From Hymenobacter sp. GOD-10R (GTDB lineage Bacteria; Bacteroidota; Bacteroidia; Cytophagales; Hymenobacteraceae), in assembly GCF_035609205.1 (NCBI RefSeq), contig NZ_CP141184.1:310001-374000 (forward strand): DNA of 64,000 bases, read 5' to 3'. The notes under the pieces were generated by a model. It ran no database searches. It was not told the DNA's origin and worked only from the letters and a program-made list of their open reading frames with translations. Below, one piece after another: positions 53,641 to 64,000 of this stretch. How positions within the stretch are numbered: position 1 is the first letter of the stretch; each line of letters begins with the position of its first letter. The position numbers and the translations under genes were made by a program.

Positions 53641-54246
53641 TTAACGGCGAGCGTTGGTGTCCTGTGGAGGGTACGTGCCCAGGATGCTACCTACAATGCG
53701 GTAGGTTTCCTGTTCCGAAATAGTTTGCTGATCCAGTTGAGCCTGACCCTGGCCGCGCCAAGCTAGCTCTTTACGGTGCGCATCCACGAAGTCGATGATC
53801 ACTGTACCAGCTTTGTACTCAGTTACGGGCGTATAGCCATAGCCACGGCCGTAGAAGCCACCATAACCATAGTATGGATAGCCGAGGCCGTTATAGTAAG
53901 GCGATACGCTTTGCTTTTCTTCTACTTTGGCCGAGTAAGCAATGTAGAGGTCGGGGTTCGTCTCAGAGTACGTCAAACCCTTCTTCTGCATTTCCGTTTC
54001 CACGGCTGCGCGCATGCGCTTGTCGAGGAACGACTCGTAGCCTTTGGCAGGGCCGCCTTCTGTGTCAGGCTGCTGCTGCGGGTACCATGCCCACGTTTTG
54101 TAAGCACGGAAGTTTACAGAATGATCAAAGTCGGAAGAGACACCTACGCGTGAAGTCGTAGCGCAACTGGTGGCTCCAAACAGTAAAGAAAGACCGACAA
54201 AAGCCAACGCGGCCGGTCGGGCAAAAAAGCGGGTGATGCGGTTCAT
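53641..54246 (-). CDS. DUF4136 lipoprotein
   Basis: A 201-residue lipoprotein: the signal ends LLFGATSC. The body shows the DUF4136 pattern: VSSDFDHSVNFRAYKTWAWYP at the start, an ETEMQKKGLTYSETNPDLYIAY segment in the middle, and GTVIIDFVDAHRKELAWRGQG near the end. A Gly/Tyr-rich insert (GYPYYGYGGFYGRGYGY) lies near 130-147. DUF4136 function is unknown. The start at 54246 gives the normal signal; an upstream in-frame start at 54288 does not. Confidence 0.88.
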   Translation of the reverse strand: MNRITRFFARPAALAFVGLSLLFGATSCATTSRVGVSSDFDHSVNFRAYKTWAWYPQQQPDTEGGPAKGYESFLDKRMRAAVETEMQKKGLTYSETNPDLYIAYSAKVEEKQSVSPYYNGLGYPYYGYGGFYGRGYGYTPVTEYKAGTVIIDFVDAHRKELAWRGQGQAQLDQQTISEQETYRIVGSILGTYPPQDTNARR

Positions 54247-54450
54247 ATGGTTGCTAATGCGGTGTAGTATGCGGGAAAAGGAGTCCAATAATAATCAATT
54301 CGAAAGCCTTTCCCCTTCTTGTTTTCTCAACATTGGAGCAGGGGTCAACGTTCCAAAATAGTAGGCTTGCCTAACAGATTCTATACGCCTTTCTGAGCGG
54401 AATATTGTTTGGCAAGAAATTTTCTATAAGTAACTAAATACTATATAACT

Positions 54451-54744
54451 ATGAAAAAACTCATACTCTGCTTACTCGCTTTTGCTCCCTTGGCTTCCTG
54501 CAGCACGGCCGAGGTTGGTAGCTATTCGCACGCTAATCGCACACCCGTCGCGCACGACAGTGTTGTAGAGTGCGGCCTGTACAATGGCATGACCAAAGAG
54601 TCGACGGTACTTGCTACGCTAAGCTCTGGCACCCAGGTACAGGTTACGGACACCGTAGACCAATACTTTGTGAAGGCCCGCCTCACGAAAGACGGAAAAA
54701 CGCTCAGCGGCTACATGTACCGCACCTGCTTTGCTAGCAAATAA
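54451..54744 (+). CDS. Small SH3-like lipoprotein
   Basis: A 97-residue lipoprotein with the acylated cysteine near 17 (LAPLASC). The mature part has short beta-strands of an SH3-type barrel: STVLATLSSGTQVQVTDTVDQYFVKARL and GYMYRTCF. Two further cysteines (in VECG and RTCF) could form a disulfide. Bacterial SH3 domains often bind peptidoglycan, but that role is only inferred. An AT-rich leader precedes the ATG and a strong terminator follows. Confidence 0.7.
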   Translation: MKKLILCLLAFAPLASCSTAEVGSYSHANRTPVAHDSVVECGLYNGMTKESTVLATLSSGTQVQVTDTVDQYFVKARLTKDGKTLSGYMYRTCFASK

Positions 54745-54773
54745 CTTATCGCATGCCTAATCATATTCCATAC

Positions 54774-54808
54774 AAAAGGGGCCGTAATCATCGATTACGG
54801 CCCCTTTT
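54774..54808. terminator. Terminator between convergent genes
   Basis: Perfect 16-base arms AAAAGGGGCCGTAATC and complement with a three-base loop, A-flanked on the left and T-flanked on the right. It can serve both the lipoprotein gene and gcvP. Confidence 0.88.
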
Positions 54809-54838
54809 GCGTGTTAATTACTTAAGAAAGCTAGGTAC

Positions 54839-57757
<2,919 letters not shown>

Positions 57758-57873
57758 ATAATAGAAGTGAGTTGTGACACAGGCAAAACGCCGAAAGCGG
57801 AGCTAGGCAAGAGACACTGGTAAAAGCGCAAAAGCCGCACGGTTGTTCTCGGATAGTTCACTTTCAGGCAACA

Positions 57874-57881
57874 CAAAGGTA
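57874..57881 (-). promoter_or_regulatory. Probable -7 promoter element of gcvP
   Basis: The minus strand reads TACCTTTG (full TAnnTTTG match), implying a leader of about 110 bases before the gcvP ATG. I see no glycine riboswitch in that leader. Confidence 0.45.
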
Positions 57882-57950
57882 AGGTGAAAACCAACGCTAC
57901 GTTGAGGCTAGAAGCTGTAGCTTTACCTACCACCCACAAACCACACGAGT

Positions 57951-59192
57951 ATGCGTAACGTTTCCCTTGGCCTCATCCGCGAAGGCAAAAATCCGCCCGA
58001 CCGCCGCGTGGCCCTCACGCCGAAAAAGTGCGTTGAGGCCCTAAGCAGTTTCCCTGGCTTACGCCTTGTGGTGCAGGAAAGCGCCGTGCGCAGCTACAGC
58101 GACCAAGAATACCGCGACCTAGGTATCGAAGTACAGGCCGACGTAGCCGACTGCGACATCCTGCTAGGCGTGAAAGAAGTGCCCGTAGACCAGTTGATTC
58201 CCAACAAAACGTACCTGTTCTTTTCTCACACCGTCAAGAAGCAGCCGCGCAACCGCGAGATGCTCCGGCAAATCCTGGCCAAGAACATCACACTGATTGA
58301 CTACGAGATGCTGACCAACGCGCGAGGCGAGCGAATTGTGGCCTTTGGGCGCTATGCCGGGATTGTGGGCGCTTATAATGGCCTGTTGATCTACGGGCGC
58401 AAACACAACTTATATAACCTGAAGCCGGCTTACCAGTGCGTCGACATGGACGACATGCAGGAGGAGTTCTTCAAAGTAAAGAAGCTGCCGCCCATCAAAA
58501 TAGCGGTGACTGGTAGTGGCCGCGTGGCGCAGGGCGCCCTGGAAGTACTCACGCGCATGGGTATCCGGCGGGTGAGCGTATACGATTACCTGTACCTAGC
58601 TTTCAACGAGCCGGTGTACACGCAGCTGTGCTCTTCCGACTACAACGCTCGTCGTGATGGGCGCGTGTGGGATACGCCCGATTTTCACCGTAACCCCCAG
58701 GAGTATAAGTCGACCTTCGACAAGTTTTTGCCCGTGACCGATCTGCTCATTGCCTGCGCATATTGGGACCCCGCTGCGCCAAAGTTGTTCACGGAAGCTG
58801 AAACGCAGCAACCTAGCTTCCACATCAATACCATTGCCGACGTGACCTGCGATGTGGATGGCTCTATTCCGTGCACGAAGCGTAGCACTAGCATCACCGC
58901 TCCCGCTTATGACTACAATCCTGCTACCGGCGAGCTAGAGCCGCCCTGTTCGCGGCCCGAAAATATTACCATCATGGCCGTTGACAATCTGCCCTGTGAG
59001 TTGCCGCGCAATGCTTCCCGCGACTTTGGTCGGCAACTGCTCGATGCAGTGTTTCCGCATCTGCTGAGCGACACGGCAGATGAGATAATCGAGCGCGCTA
59101 CTATCACTCGCAACAGCCAGCTGACTGCCCGCTACCAGTACCTGCAAGACTATGTGGCGGACACAAAAATAGCCTCCGCGCCAACGACCTAG
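57951..59192 (+). CDS. NAD(P)-dependent oxidoreductase, AlaDH/PNT and LYS1-like
   Basis: A 413-residue dehydrogenase of the alanine dehydrogenase/transhydrogenase fold. The N-terminus LGLIREGKNPPDRRVALTPKKC is the AlaDH/PNT signature, and the segment YLFFSHTVKKQPRNREML is typical of saccharopine dehydrogenase (LYS1) and lysine-ketoglutarate reductase. The nucleotide-binding loop is VTGSGRVAQGALEVL (near 185-199). It is therefore more likely to be a saccharopine-type enzyme than an alanine dehydrogenase. The reaction here is not proven. It is divergent from gcvP. Confidence 0.82.
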   Translation: MRNVSLGLIREGKNPPDRRVALTPKKCVEALSSFPGLRLVVQESAVRSYSDQEYRDLGIEVQADVADCDILLGVKEVPVDQLIPNKTYLFFSHTVKKQPRNREMLRQILAKNITLIDYEMLTNARGERIVAFGRYAGIVGAYNGLLIYGRKHNLYNLKPAYQCVDMDDMQEEFFKVKKLPPIKIAVTGSGRVAQGALEVLTRMGIRRVSVYDYLYLAFNEPVYTQLCSSDYNARRDGRVWDTPDFHRNPQEYKSTFDKFLPVTDLLIACAYWDPAAPKLFTEAETQQPSFHINTIADVTCDVDGSIPCTKRSTSITAPAYDYNPATGELEPPCSRPENITIMAVDNLPCELPRNASRDFGRQLLDAVFPHLLSDTADEIIERATITRNSQLTARYQYLQDYVADTKIASAPTT

Positions 59193-59216
59193 GTAGGTAC
59201 AATGACGCGGAGGCTA
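59170..59216. terminator. Hairpin overlapping a gene end
   Basis: Eleven-base arms TAGCCTCCGCG/CGCGGAGGCTA; the left arm lies within the last codons of the LYS1-like gene and the stop codon sits in the loop. A weak T tract makes termination uncertain. Confidence 0.5.
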
Positions 59217-59240
59217 GGTAAGAAACAGGCCAGTAGTAGC

Positions 59241-60062
59241 CTAAATTTGCAGCACAGGGTAGCGGGCGCGCACCATCTGGTAGACGCCATACGCCATCAG
59301 ACCTAGGGCCACAATTCCGAGTACGGCCGGGCCCATAGAACTGAGCAAGTCGAAGGCGCCTTCGGTACCTTGTACTTCCTGTGAATTAGAATTAAGAGCT
59401 GCTTGCAGCAAAAAGTAGCCAAGGATGCCAAGCACAATGCCGCGCGCTGTGTAGCCCGCCTGGCCGGTACGTTCTACCAATTGCTTCTGTTCGCTGGAAA
59501 GGCTACTAGAATCAACGTCCTTCTTAAACTTGCCTGCGTAAGCGCGATAAATCTGGTAGAGGCCGATGCCAATGGTGAGCAGCGCCGCCGCTCCCACCAA
59601 CCACTCGCCCAACGGAAGGTCTAGTATTTTGGCTACCAGTGTCTGCCGGCCATTGCCGTTGCTGCTCGGCGGCGCGCCTTGCACGGCGGCGCGGCCCGCA
59701 TACAGCGCCAAGGCAGCATAGATAGCGCCGCTACCGGCGTAACCAAGACGTTTGGCCAAGCCAACAGGCTTGGTGCCTTTATGCTCAGTGTCGCGCACTG
59801 CCTGCACGAAACGCCACACGACATAGCCCAGCAATCCTAGGGCTACTAAGCCCAGCAGCCACCGACCCAGTGGGAGTTCTTGAAGGGTCAGGACTGCTTT
59901 CTTCTTATCGGCCGTTTGACCGCCCTTCATGCCAGTAGCCGCCAATAAGGCTAGGCCACCCAATAGGAAGTACACAAAACCTTTGGCCGCAAACCCAAAA
60001 CGGGCCAGCGTGCGAATTCCCTCGGAAGTCGAGGGCAAAGTTGGAGAAACAGAAAGTGCCAT
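59241..60062 (-). CDS. DUF1206 membrane protein
   Basis: A 273-residue integral membrane protein made of three similar two-helix units. Each begins with an Arg/Gly-rich amphipathic stretch and an aromatic turn: ARFGFAAKGFVYFLLG, KRLGYAGSGAIYAALA and GQAGYTARGIVLGILG. This triplication is the DUF1206 pattern; its function is unknown. The linkers are polar and Ser/Gly-rich. The start at 60062 leaves a short cytoplasmic N-terminus. It is convergent with the LYS1-like gene. Confidence 0.9.
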   Translation of the reverse strand: MALSVSPTLPSTSEGIRTLARFGFAAKGFVYFLLGGLALLAATGMKGGQTADKKKAVLTLQELPLGRWLLGLVALGLLGYVVWRFVQAVRDTEHKGTKPVGLAKRLGYAGSGAIYAALALYAGRAAVQGAPPSSNGNGRQTLVAKILDLPLGEWLVGAAALLTIGIGLYQIYRAYAGKFKKDVDSSSLSSEQKQLVERTGQAGYTARGIVLGILGYFLLQAALNSNSQEVQGTEGAFDLLSSMGPAVLGIVALGLMAYGVYQMVRARYPVLQI

Positions 60063-60208
60063 ATCGTACTAGGGTAGGGAGAGAGAAACTTTACAGTTGC
60101 TCTTACGGAGATGGCACCGCAAACGGTTATTCTCTAGTACGTTGTACAACCCGGTAACGTGGCGGCTGCTCATGCATACCCTATGCGCACAAGTGCAGAA
60201 AACCTAGG

Positions 60209-60769
60209 CTAGCTTTCCTTCCCAAAAAAGTCGCTCGGTTGGTAAATGGTCGCGCCATTGCGAATGAGCGTTTTATTCTCGGGCAAGTCGAGCGTGACAA
60301 TAGGCTTGCCGGCGGCTATTCGGCTCTGAAACAGCCTTTCTAGATTGCCCTCGGGTGCCATGTACGGGATAAAAAAGTTGTCGGCTAGGTCCAGCACAAG
60401 CATGTTGCGGATGTCGGCCGTTTCTTGCGAGGTAGAAGTCACCTTCGGCTCAAAAGGCGTGACGAAAAGCAAGTGGCCTGCTTGTATCTCAGCTTCATAC
60501 TCAAGGTGAAGGCCCATCTGTATTCCACGGCTTAAGGCGTATACAATAGGGTAATGGCGTGCGAGCAAATAGCGAAATATGCTTTGCTCAAGCTGCGAAT
60601 GAAAGCCCGAAAGCAGACAGTGACCGCGCCGCCGCTGCTCAAGCACCCACAAGTACGTGGTGCGCTCGATGGCCGGTGGATAGTTACGAGAACAGAAAAA
60701 GGCTGTTTTAATCAACTGCAGTAAGTTGATGTTCCCGAGCGTATGTAGTTCATCTGGTGCAATGGACAT
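60209..60769 (-). CDS. DprA-like Rossmann protein
   Basis: A 186-residue protein resembling the nucleotide-binding core of DprA/Smf. It has FCSRNYPPA near the N-terminus, the glycine-containing turn in CLLSGFHSQLEQSIF, and the strand LLFVTPFEPKVTSTSQETADIRN, which corresponds to the stand-alone DprA-like proteins I know. The winged-helix and SAM domains of full DprA are absent, so a transformation role is not implied. Binding of nucleotide or nucleic acid is inferred. Confidence 0.72.
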   Translation of the reverse strand: MSIAPDELHTLGNINLLQLIKTAFFCSRNYPPAIERTTYLWVLEQRRRGHCLLSGFHSQLEQSIFRYLLARHYPIVYALSRGIQMGLHLEYEAEIQAGHLLFVTPFEPKVTSTSQETADIRNMLVLDLADNFFIPYMAPEGNLERLFQSRIAAGKPIVTLDLPENKTLIRNGATIYQPSDFFGKES

Positions 60770-60847
60770 GGAGGAAATAAACCGATTGCTTCTGCAATGC
60801 TACGAGCTAGTAAGCTTCCAGAAAGCTTTCTCGTAAATGGATGATAT

Positions 60848-60893
60848 AAAAAGAACCCCGTTCCAACGAATTAGTTGAAACGGGGTTCTTTTT
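60848..60893. terminator. Terminator
   Basis: Twenty-base arms with one mismatch (AAAAAGAACCCCGTTCCAAC against GTTGAAACGGGGTTCTTTTT), A-flanked and T-flanked. It lies upstream of the DprA-like gene and downstream of csbD, so on the minus strand it ends the csbD transcript. Confidence 0.8.
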
Positions 60894-60920
60894 AAACTGC
60901 AGTTCTAGTCGAAATATTGC

Positions 60921-61139
60921 CTAGAAGTTGCGATGAAACCAATCTTTAATTTCGTCGATTGTGTGTCCAGTTTTTTGCTGTAGCCGGCCGAACCATTCAT
61001 CTTGCTGACCCTCTTCGTAGTTCAGGTCATCGTCGGTGAGGTCGCCCCACTGTTGTTTGGCTTTGCCTTTTACTTCGTTCCAGCCGCCGCGGGCGCGTAG
61101 CTCGGTGCTGTCGTCAACGTTGTTGTTGTTGATATCCAT
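60921..61139 (-). CDS. CsbD-family stress protein
   Basis: A 72-residue, charged, soluble protein of the CsbD family, generally induced by stress; the molecular role is unknown. It shows the core pattern GGWNEVKGKAKQQWGDLTDDDL and GRLQQKTGHTIDEIKDWF. An Asn repeat (NNNN) is near the start. The ATG at 61139 was chosen because a longer frame from 61280 adds residues unlike the family. Confidence 0.9.
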   Translation of the reverse strand: MDINNNNVDDSTELRARGGWNEVKGKAKQQWGDLTDDDLNYEEGQQDEWFGRLQQKTGHTIDEIKDWFHRNF

Positions 61140-61227
61140 GGTAGGTGGGAGGTTAGATGAGTAACCCTCAATTATACGCAGGCTCGACAGTAAGGTTGAA
61201 GATAGGGGCGTTAGTTGAAGGTAAAGG

Positions 61228-61824
61228 CTAGGTGAAGTTGCTGAAGACCGCCAGAATAATGATGGCTTCCAATATTGCAACGGTACCTAGGCCCGCTCCA
61301 AATCCGCCAACGACGCTGCCGATCTTCTTTTTATGGGCTTGCTTCTGATAGCCTGCCATGTAGTCGGGGTTGTGTAGGAGCTTAGCTTCTGGTACAATAA
61401 AGTTTTGGGGTTTTGGCTTAGTCGCGCCCACTACTACTCCCGTGACAACGCCGCCATAACTTACTCCTACTATAGTAGAAGCATAGGTTCCCCAGAAAGC
61501 GCCAGGTGCTTTGTAAAGTTTGCGGGCATCTAAGCGTCCTTGTGTGTACGCTTCCTCTTTAGACATAACAGGTTCCATAGGAGCCGCTGGATTGTGCAGC
61601 ACTTCTTTGGTGCCATTGGCGTAGCGGATTAGAAAAACAGTATCGCTAGCTAGCTGAAGCGTATCAGAGCGCCCTTCAGCCGCGCTGATGTAAGTGACTT
61701 GTGCGGGCGTAATGGTGATTACTTTCCCTGGTATCTCTTCGCCGTTTGACTTAAGAATAACATCTTGGGCAAACAACGGGAGAGCGGTGAGCAACAAACT
61801 GAAGAAAAGTAGAAGCTGGCGCAT
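61228..61824 (-). CDS. Exported protein with NGEE...IRYANGTKEV domain, copy 2
   Basis: A 198-residue protein with a signal peptide ending near LFAQ. It is followed by a domain of about 60 residues: LKSNGEEIPGKVITITPAQVTY...DTVFLIRYANGTKEVL. The same domain opens the next gene upstream, so the two arose by tandem duplication. After residue 115 the protein has two Gly-rich hydrophobic stretches that could be membrane segments (near 115-138 and 170-195), unlike its neighbour. Function unknown. Confidence 0.72.
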   Translation of the reverse strand: MRQLLLFFSLLLTALPLFAQDVILKSNGEEIPGKVITITPAQVTYISAAEGRSDTLQLASDTVFLIRYANGTKEVLHNPAAPMEPVMSKEEAYTQGRLDARKLYKAPGAFWGTYASTIVGVSYGGVVTGVVVGATKPKPQNFIVPEAKLLHNPDYMAGYQKQAHKKKIGSVVGGFGAGLGTVAILEAIIILAVFSNFT

Positions 61825-61844
61825 AGGTGAAACAAGCAAGTAGG

Positions 61845-62597
61845 TTAGCGTTTGCGAGAGTTGAAGCCGAAAAGCAGGCTGAAGCGGGCGCCACCATTGC
61901 CTGGCACCACTGCGAAGTTGACCGGGAAATTGACGCCGTTGGCGCGGAACGAAGTGCCAACCGCTAGGGCTATGTTGGCACTGATAGGCGTCAGGTTTGG
62001 ACCGACGCCAAACTCAAAGCCCTTGGGTCCACGAATGCCGATAAGTGCGTTCACGCTCGGGATGAACTTGCCTTGCTCTAGGCCACCGATAAGCGGCACT
62101 ACTTCAAGCAGCCCCGAAGTACCGTTGGGCATTCGAAAAACGCGGGTTTCGAACTGCCAGCCAAACTGCGTCAGGAAAGGGTTCAGGTGGAGGCGGTCGT
62201 CGGCTTTGCGCGCTACGCCACCGGTAAGGACCGTAATACCCAGGCGCGGCCCGCTGAGGTGAACTTCTTCGTAAATCGGCTCTTCATTGGCCGGTACAAT
62301 AGGGCTGCTCGGGGCGGCTGGCTGTGGCCTAGTAGCCGAATAGGGGCTAGGTGCCGGACCTTCTTGCAGGACTTCTTTGGTGCCATTGGCATATCGAATC
62401 ATAAATACGTCGTGGCGACGCACTTTGATTAATGGACCATCGAGGTTGTCGGCACGCTTATAGCTGATTTCTAGGGGCGTAATTTCCAGTACTTTCACCG
62501 ATAGTTCTTCGCCATTGGTCTTGGTAAGTAGGTCTTGGGCTTGGGCTGAGAGGCTCCAGAAAAGCAGTGTAAATAAGGTGAGTACTAAGTGGCGCAT
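61845..62597 (-). CDS. Exported protein with NGEE...IRYANGTKEV domain, copy 1
   Basis: A 250-residue protein with a signal peptide ending near QAQ (residue 21). The shared N-terminal domain reads TKTNGEELSVKVLEITPLEISY...HDVFMIRYANGTKEVL. A Pro/Ser linker (about 80-105) leads to a beta-rich, Gly-rich C-terminus (PRLGITVLTGG ... ISANIALAVG ... ARFSLLFGF) that looks like a small outer-membrane barrel. It is 20 bases upstream of its paralogue, so they are likely co-transcribed. The start at 62597 gives the signal peptide. Confidence 0.75.
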   Translation of the reverse strand: MRHLVLTLFTLLFWSLSAQAQDLLTKTNGEELSVKVLEITPLEISYKRADNLDGPLIKVRRHDVFMIRYANGTKEVLQEGPAPSPYSATRPQPAAPSSPIVPANEEPIYEEVHLSGPRLGITVLTGGVARKADDRLHLNPFLTQFGWQFETRVFRMPNGTSGLLEVVPLIGGLEQGKFIPSVNALIGIRGPKGFEFGVGPNLTPISANIALAVGTSFRANGVNFPVNFAVVPGNGGARFSLLFGFNSRKR

Positions 62598-62807
62598 AGC
62601 GTAGGCTAGAAGGTGGGAGATGACAGTAGAAAGATGCACCCTAGCCTAGCAATGGTGGCAACGAGTTTTTAGTAAGAATAGACTTTTAGAGTTAATCAAA
62701 AATGGATATAAATGACTGATAATCAGAATAAAGTGTTATGAATAATCAGACTTATCATTGTTTGAATAAATCATTGGCTTGCCGGGCTTATTCACGATCT
62801 TAACGGC

Positions 62808-64000
62808 ATGGATGACCTGCGTACTACCCTTGCTACTTTCTCCCCCGACGACCGTAAGGATTTTGCCCGGTTTATTCAGCGGCAGCGTAAGAAGACAAAG
62901 GGCCGCCTCGACGCGCGCCTCTACGAGTTGCTGCTTCATCAGCGGGTATACTCGACGGAAGAACTGATCCGTCATTTGTATCCGGAGGAGCCAAACCCGG
63001 TGGCGTACTACGCGTTGCGCAAACGCCTCATGCGCCACCTCACCGACTTTCTGCTGCTGCGTCAGCGTCAGCAAGATGCTACTGCTGCTGCGCCGGTGCG
63101 TGGCCAGCTTACCTTGGCGCAGTACCTGTTTGACGTTGGGGTGCCACGCCTAGCCTGGACGACCCTGCGCAAAGCTGAAAAGCTAGCCCGGCAGAATGAA
63201 CAATACGAGTTACTTAACACCGTCTACAACCTTCAGATTACCAATGCCGACACTGCTCCCGCGGGTGAAGAGCTAGCTGACATTATCCGGCGCCGCAACC
63301 TGAACAAAAAAGCCGCTGATGAGGAAGAACGGGCCAGCATTGCCAATAGCTTGATTCGGCAGCGCTTGCGGGAAGCGCGTACGCGTGGCCGCGGCGGTGA
63401 GGCCTTCGATACCATTATGCAAGAAGTACTGCGCGAGTATGAATTGCAGGAGGCTTTTGCCCGGCGTCCGTCGTTGCTGTACCGGCTGTTGTCTATTGCC
63501 CGGAGTGCTATGCTCGTGCGTCGCGACTTTGTGTCGTTTGTGCCTTTTGTGGTGCGCTGTTATAACTTGATGGAGAAGCGCCACGGGTTTGCGCCCGCCC
63601 ACCGCTACTATCAGCTGGGATTGCTCTACATGATTGCCCACGCGCTGTATCGCACGCGGCGCTTTGCCGAGTCGGTGGCTTACCTGGAGCAATTGCGTTG
63701 TGCGTTGTACTCGGGCTCCCGTAGTCACTACACCGATTTTCTCCCCAAATACACTTTCCTGCTGGCCGCCAACTACGCTTTTTTGCGTCGCAATGCTGAG
63801 AGTATTCAGTTGGTTGAAAGCCTGTTGTGTAACGCGGAAGTTGTGCTTTCCTCCCGTGACCAGCTCACGGCCAAGCTAGGATTGAGCTTTCATTACTTTG
63901 CCGAAAGTCAGTTTCACAAAACCAACCAAATCCTTATCAGCATTGGTCGCTCCGATCATTGGTGCGAACAGCAAATGGGTCTGGAGTGGGTGTTCAACAA
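62808..64000 (+). CDS. Large helical protein, cut by the window end
   Basis: An open frame from ATG at 62808 without a stop to the last base, so at least 397 residues of a longer protein. It is rich in Leu, Arg, Ala and Tyr with regular amphipathic helices. Examples are SPDDRKDFARFIQRQRKK near the start and repeated LYRLLSIARSAML and YYQLGLLYMIAHALY segments. This suggests a TPR-like or other helical solenoid. No catalytic motif, signal peptide or membrane segment is seen. The family is not recognised. It is divergent from the paralogue pair. Confidence 0.75.
   Translation, partial: MDDLRTTLATFSPDDRKDFARFIQRQRKKTKGRLDARLYELLLHQRVYSTEELIRHLYPEEPNPVAYYALRKRLMRHLTDFLLLRQRQQDATAAAPVRGQLTLAQYLFDVGVPRLAWTTLRKAEKLARQNEQYELLNTVYNLQITNADTAPAGEELADIIRRRNLNKKAADEEERASIANSLIRQRLREARTRGRGGEAFDTIMQEVLREYELQEAFARRPSLLYRLLSIARSAMLVRRDFVSFVPFVVRCYNLMEKRHGFAPAHRYYQLGLLYMIAHALYRTRRFAESVAYLEQLRCALYSGSRSHYTDFLPKYTFLLAANYAFLRRNAESIQLVESLLCNAEVVLSSRDQLTAKLGLSFHYFAESQFHKTNQILISIGRSDHWCEQQMGLEWVFN

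Noticed and set aside
57758..57873. Glycine riboswitch in the gcvP leader
   Set aside because: The leader is long enough, but I could not find the conserved aptamer core or tandem arrangement.
62736..63074. 112-codon minus-strand frame at the start of the last gene
   Set aside because: Antisense to the clearly coding plus-strand frame from 62808, whose amino-acid pattern is more protein-like.

Overview
The window looks like chromosomal DNA of a Bacteroidota member of the Hymenobacter type (Cytophagales, Hymenobacteraceae). The grounds are a moderately high GC content, a protein with a type IX secretion C-terminal domain, promoters of the form TAnnTTTG, weak or absent Shine-Dalgarno sites, an N-acyl-ornithine (argF') arginine route, an SDR-type threonine dehydrogenase and DUF families common in that phylum. 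No prophage, IS transposase, rRNA or CRISPR array was seen. The only RNA gene found is one tRNA-Asn.

Region 1 (1-11.9 kb) is an arginine/carbamoyl-phosphate cluster: an N-acetyltransferase, argG, argC and argD with overlapping ends, then carA, carB and argF'. Two islands of short unknown genes of more AT-rich composition interrupt it. One of these genes resembles an immunity protein and sits between inverted copies of a dispersed repeat. Region 2 (11.9-23 kb) holds a lipoprotein, homogentisate dioxygenase, a transglutaminase-like protein, an S41 protease, ruvX-def, a zinc phospholipase C/S1-P1-like protein, and the threonine-to-glycine pair tdh and kbl on either side of a secreted patatin. 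Region 3 (23-36 kb) holds a 1456-residue multi-domain membrane protein with a second patatin upstream, then cdaA-folP (c-di-AMP and folate), a DUF1599 protein, a DoxX/BT_3928-type protein, a lone ABC permease, shikimate kinase and a fatty-acid-hydroxylase-like membrane protein.

Region 4 (36-48 kb) is the least ordinary part. It has a T9SS cargo protein, a tiny lipoprotein, tRNA-Asn, a Rieske-like lipoprotein without iron ligands, pheS, an M16 protease, a fused alpha/beta E1 dehydrogenase, and a scattered set of short secreted proteins. Four of these share a 20-residue motif, A-P-G-[MFL]-x(10)-D-Y-x-G-R-P, present five times with identical spacing. Two more carry parts of it. I do not know this family and regard it as the best candidate for something undescribed. 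Region 5 (48-64 kb) has OsmC, an outer-membrane protein, lipA, a GH2 enzyme, a DUF4136 lipoprotein, gcvP, a LYS1/AlaDH-like oxidoreductase, DUF1206, a DprA-like protein, CsbD, a tandem pair of paralogues with a shared N-terminal domain, and a helical protein cut by the window end.

Many genes end in long perfect hairpins. The tetranucleotide CTAG, and CCTAGGT in particular, is strikingly common throughout, in genes and between them. tdh, kbl, gcvP and lipA together suggest threonine and glycine feed one-carbon metabolism; cdaA-folP and carA/carB/arg genes are the other clear functional groupings.
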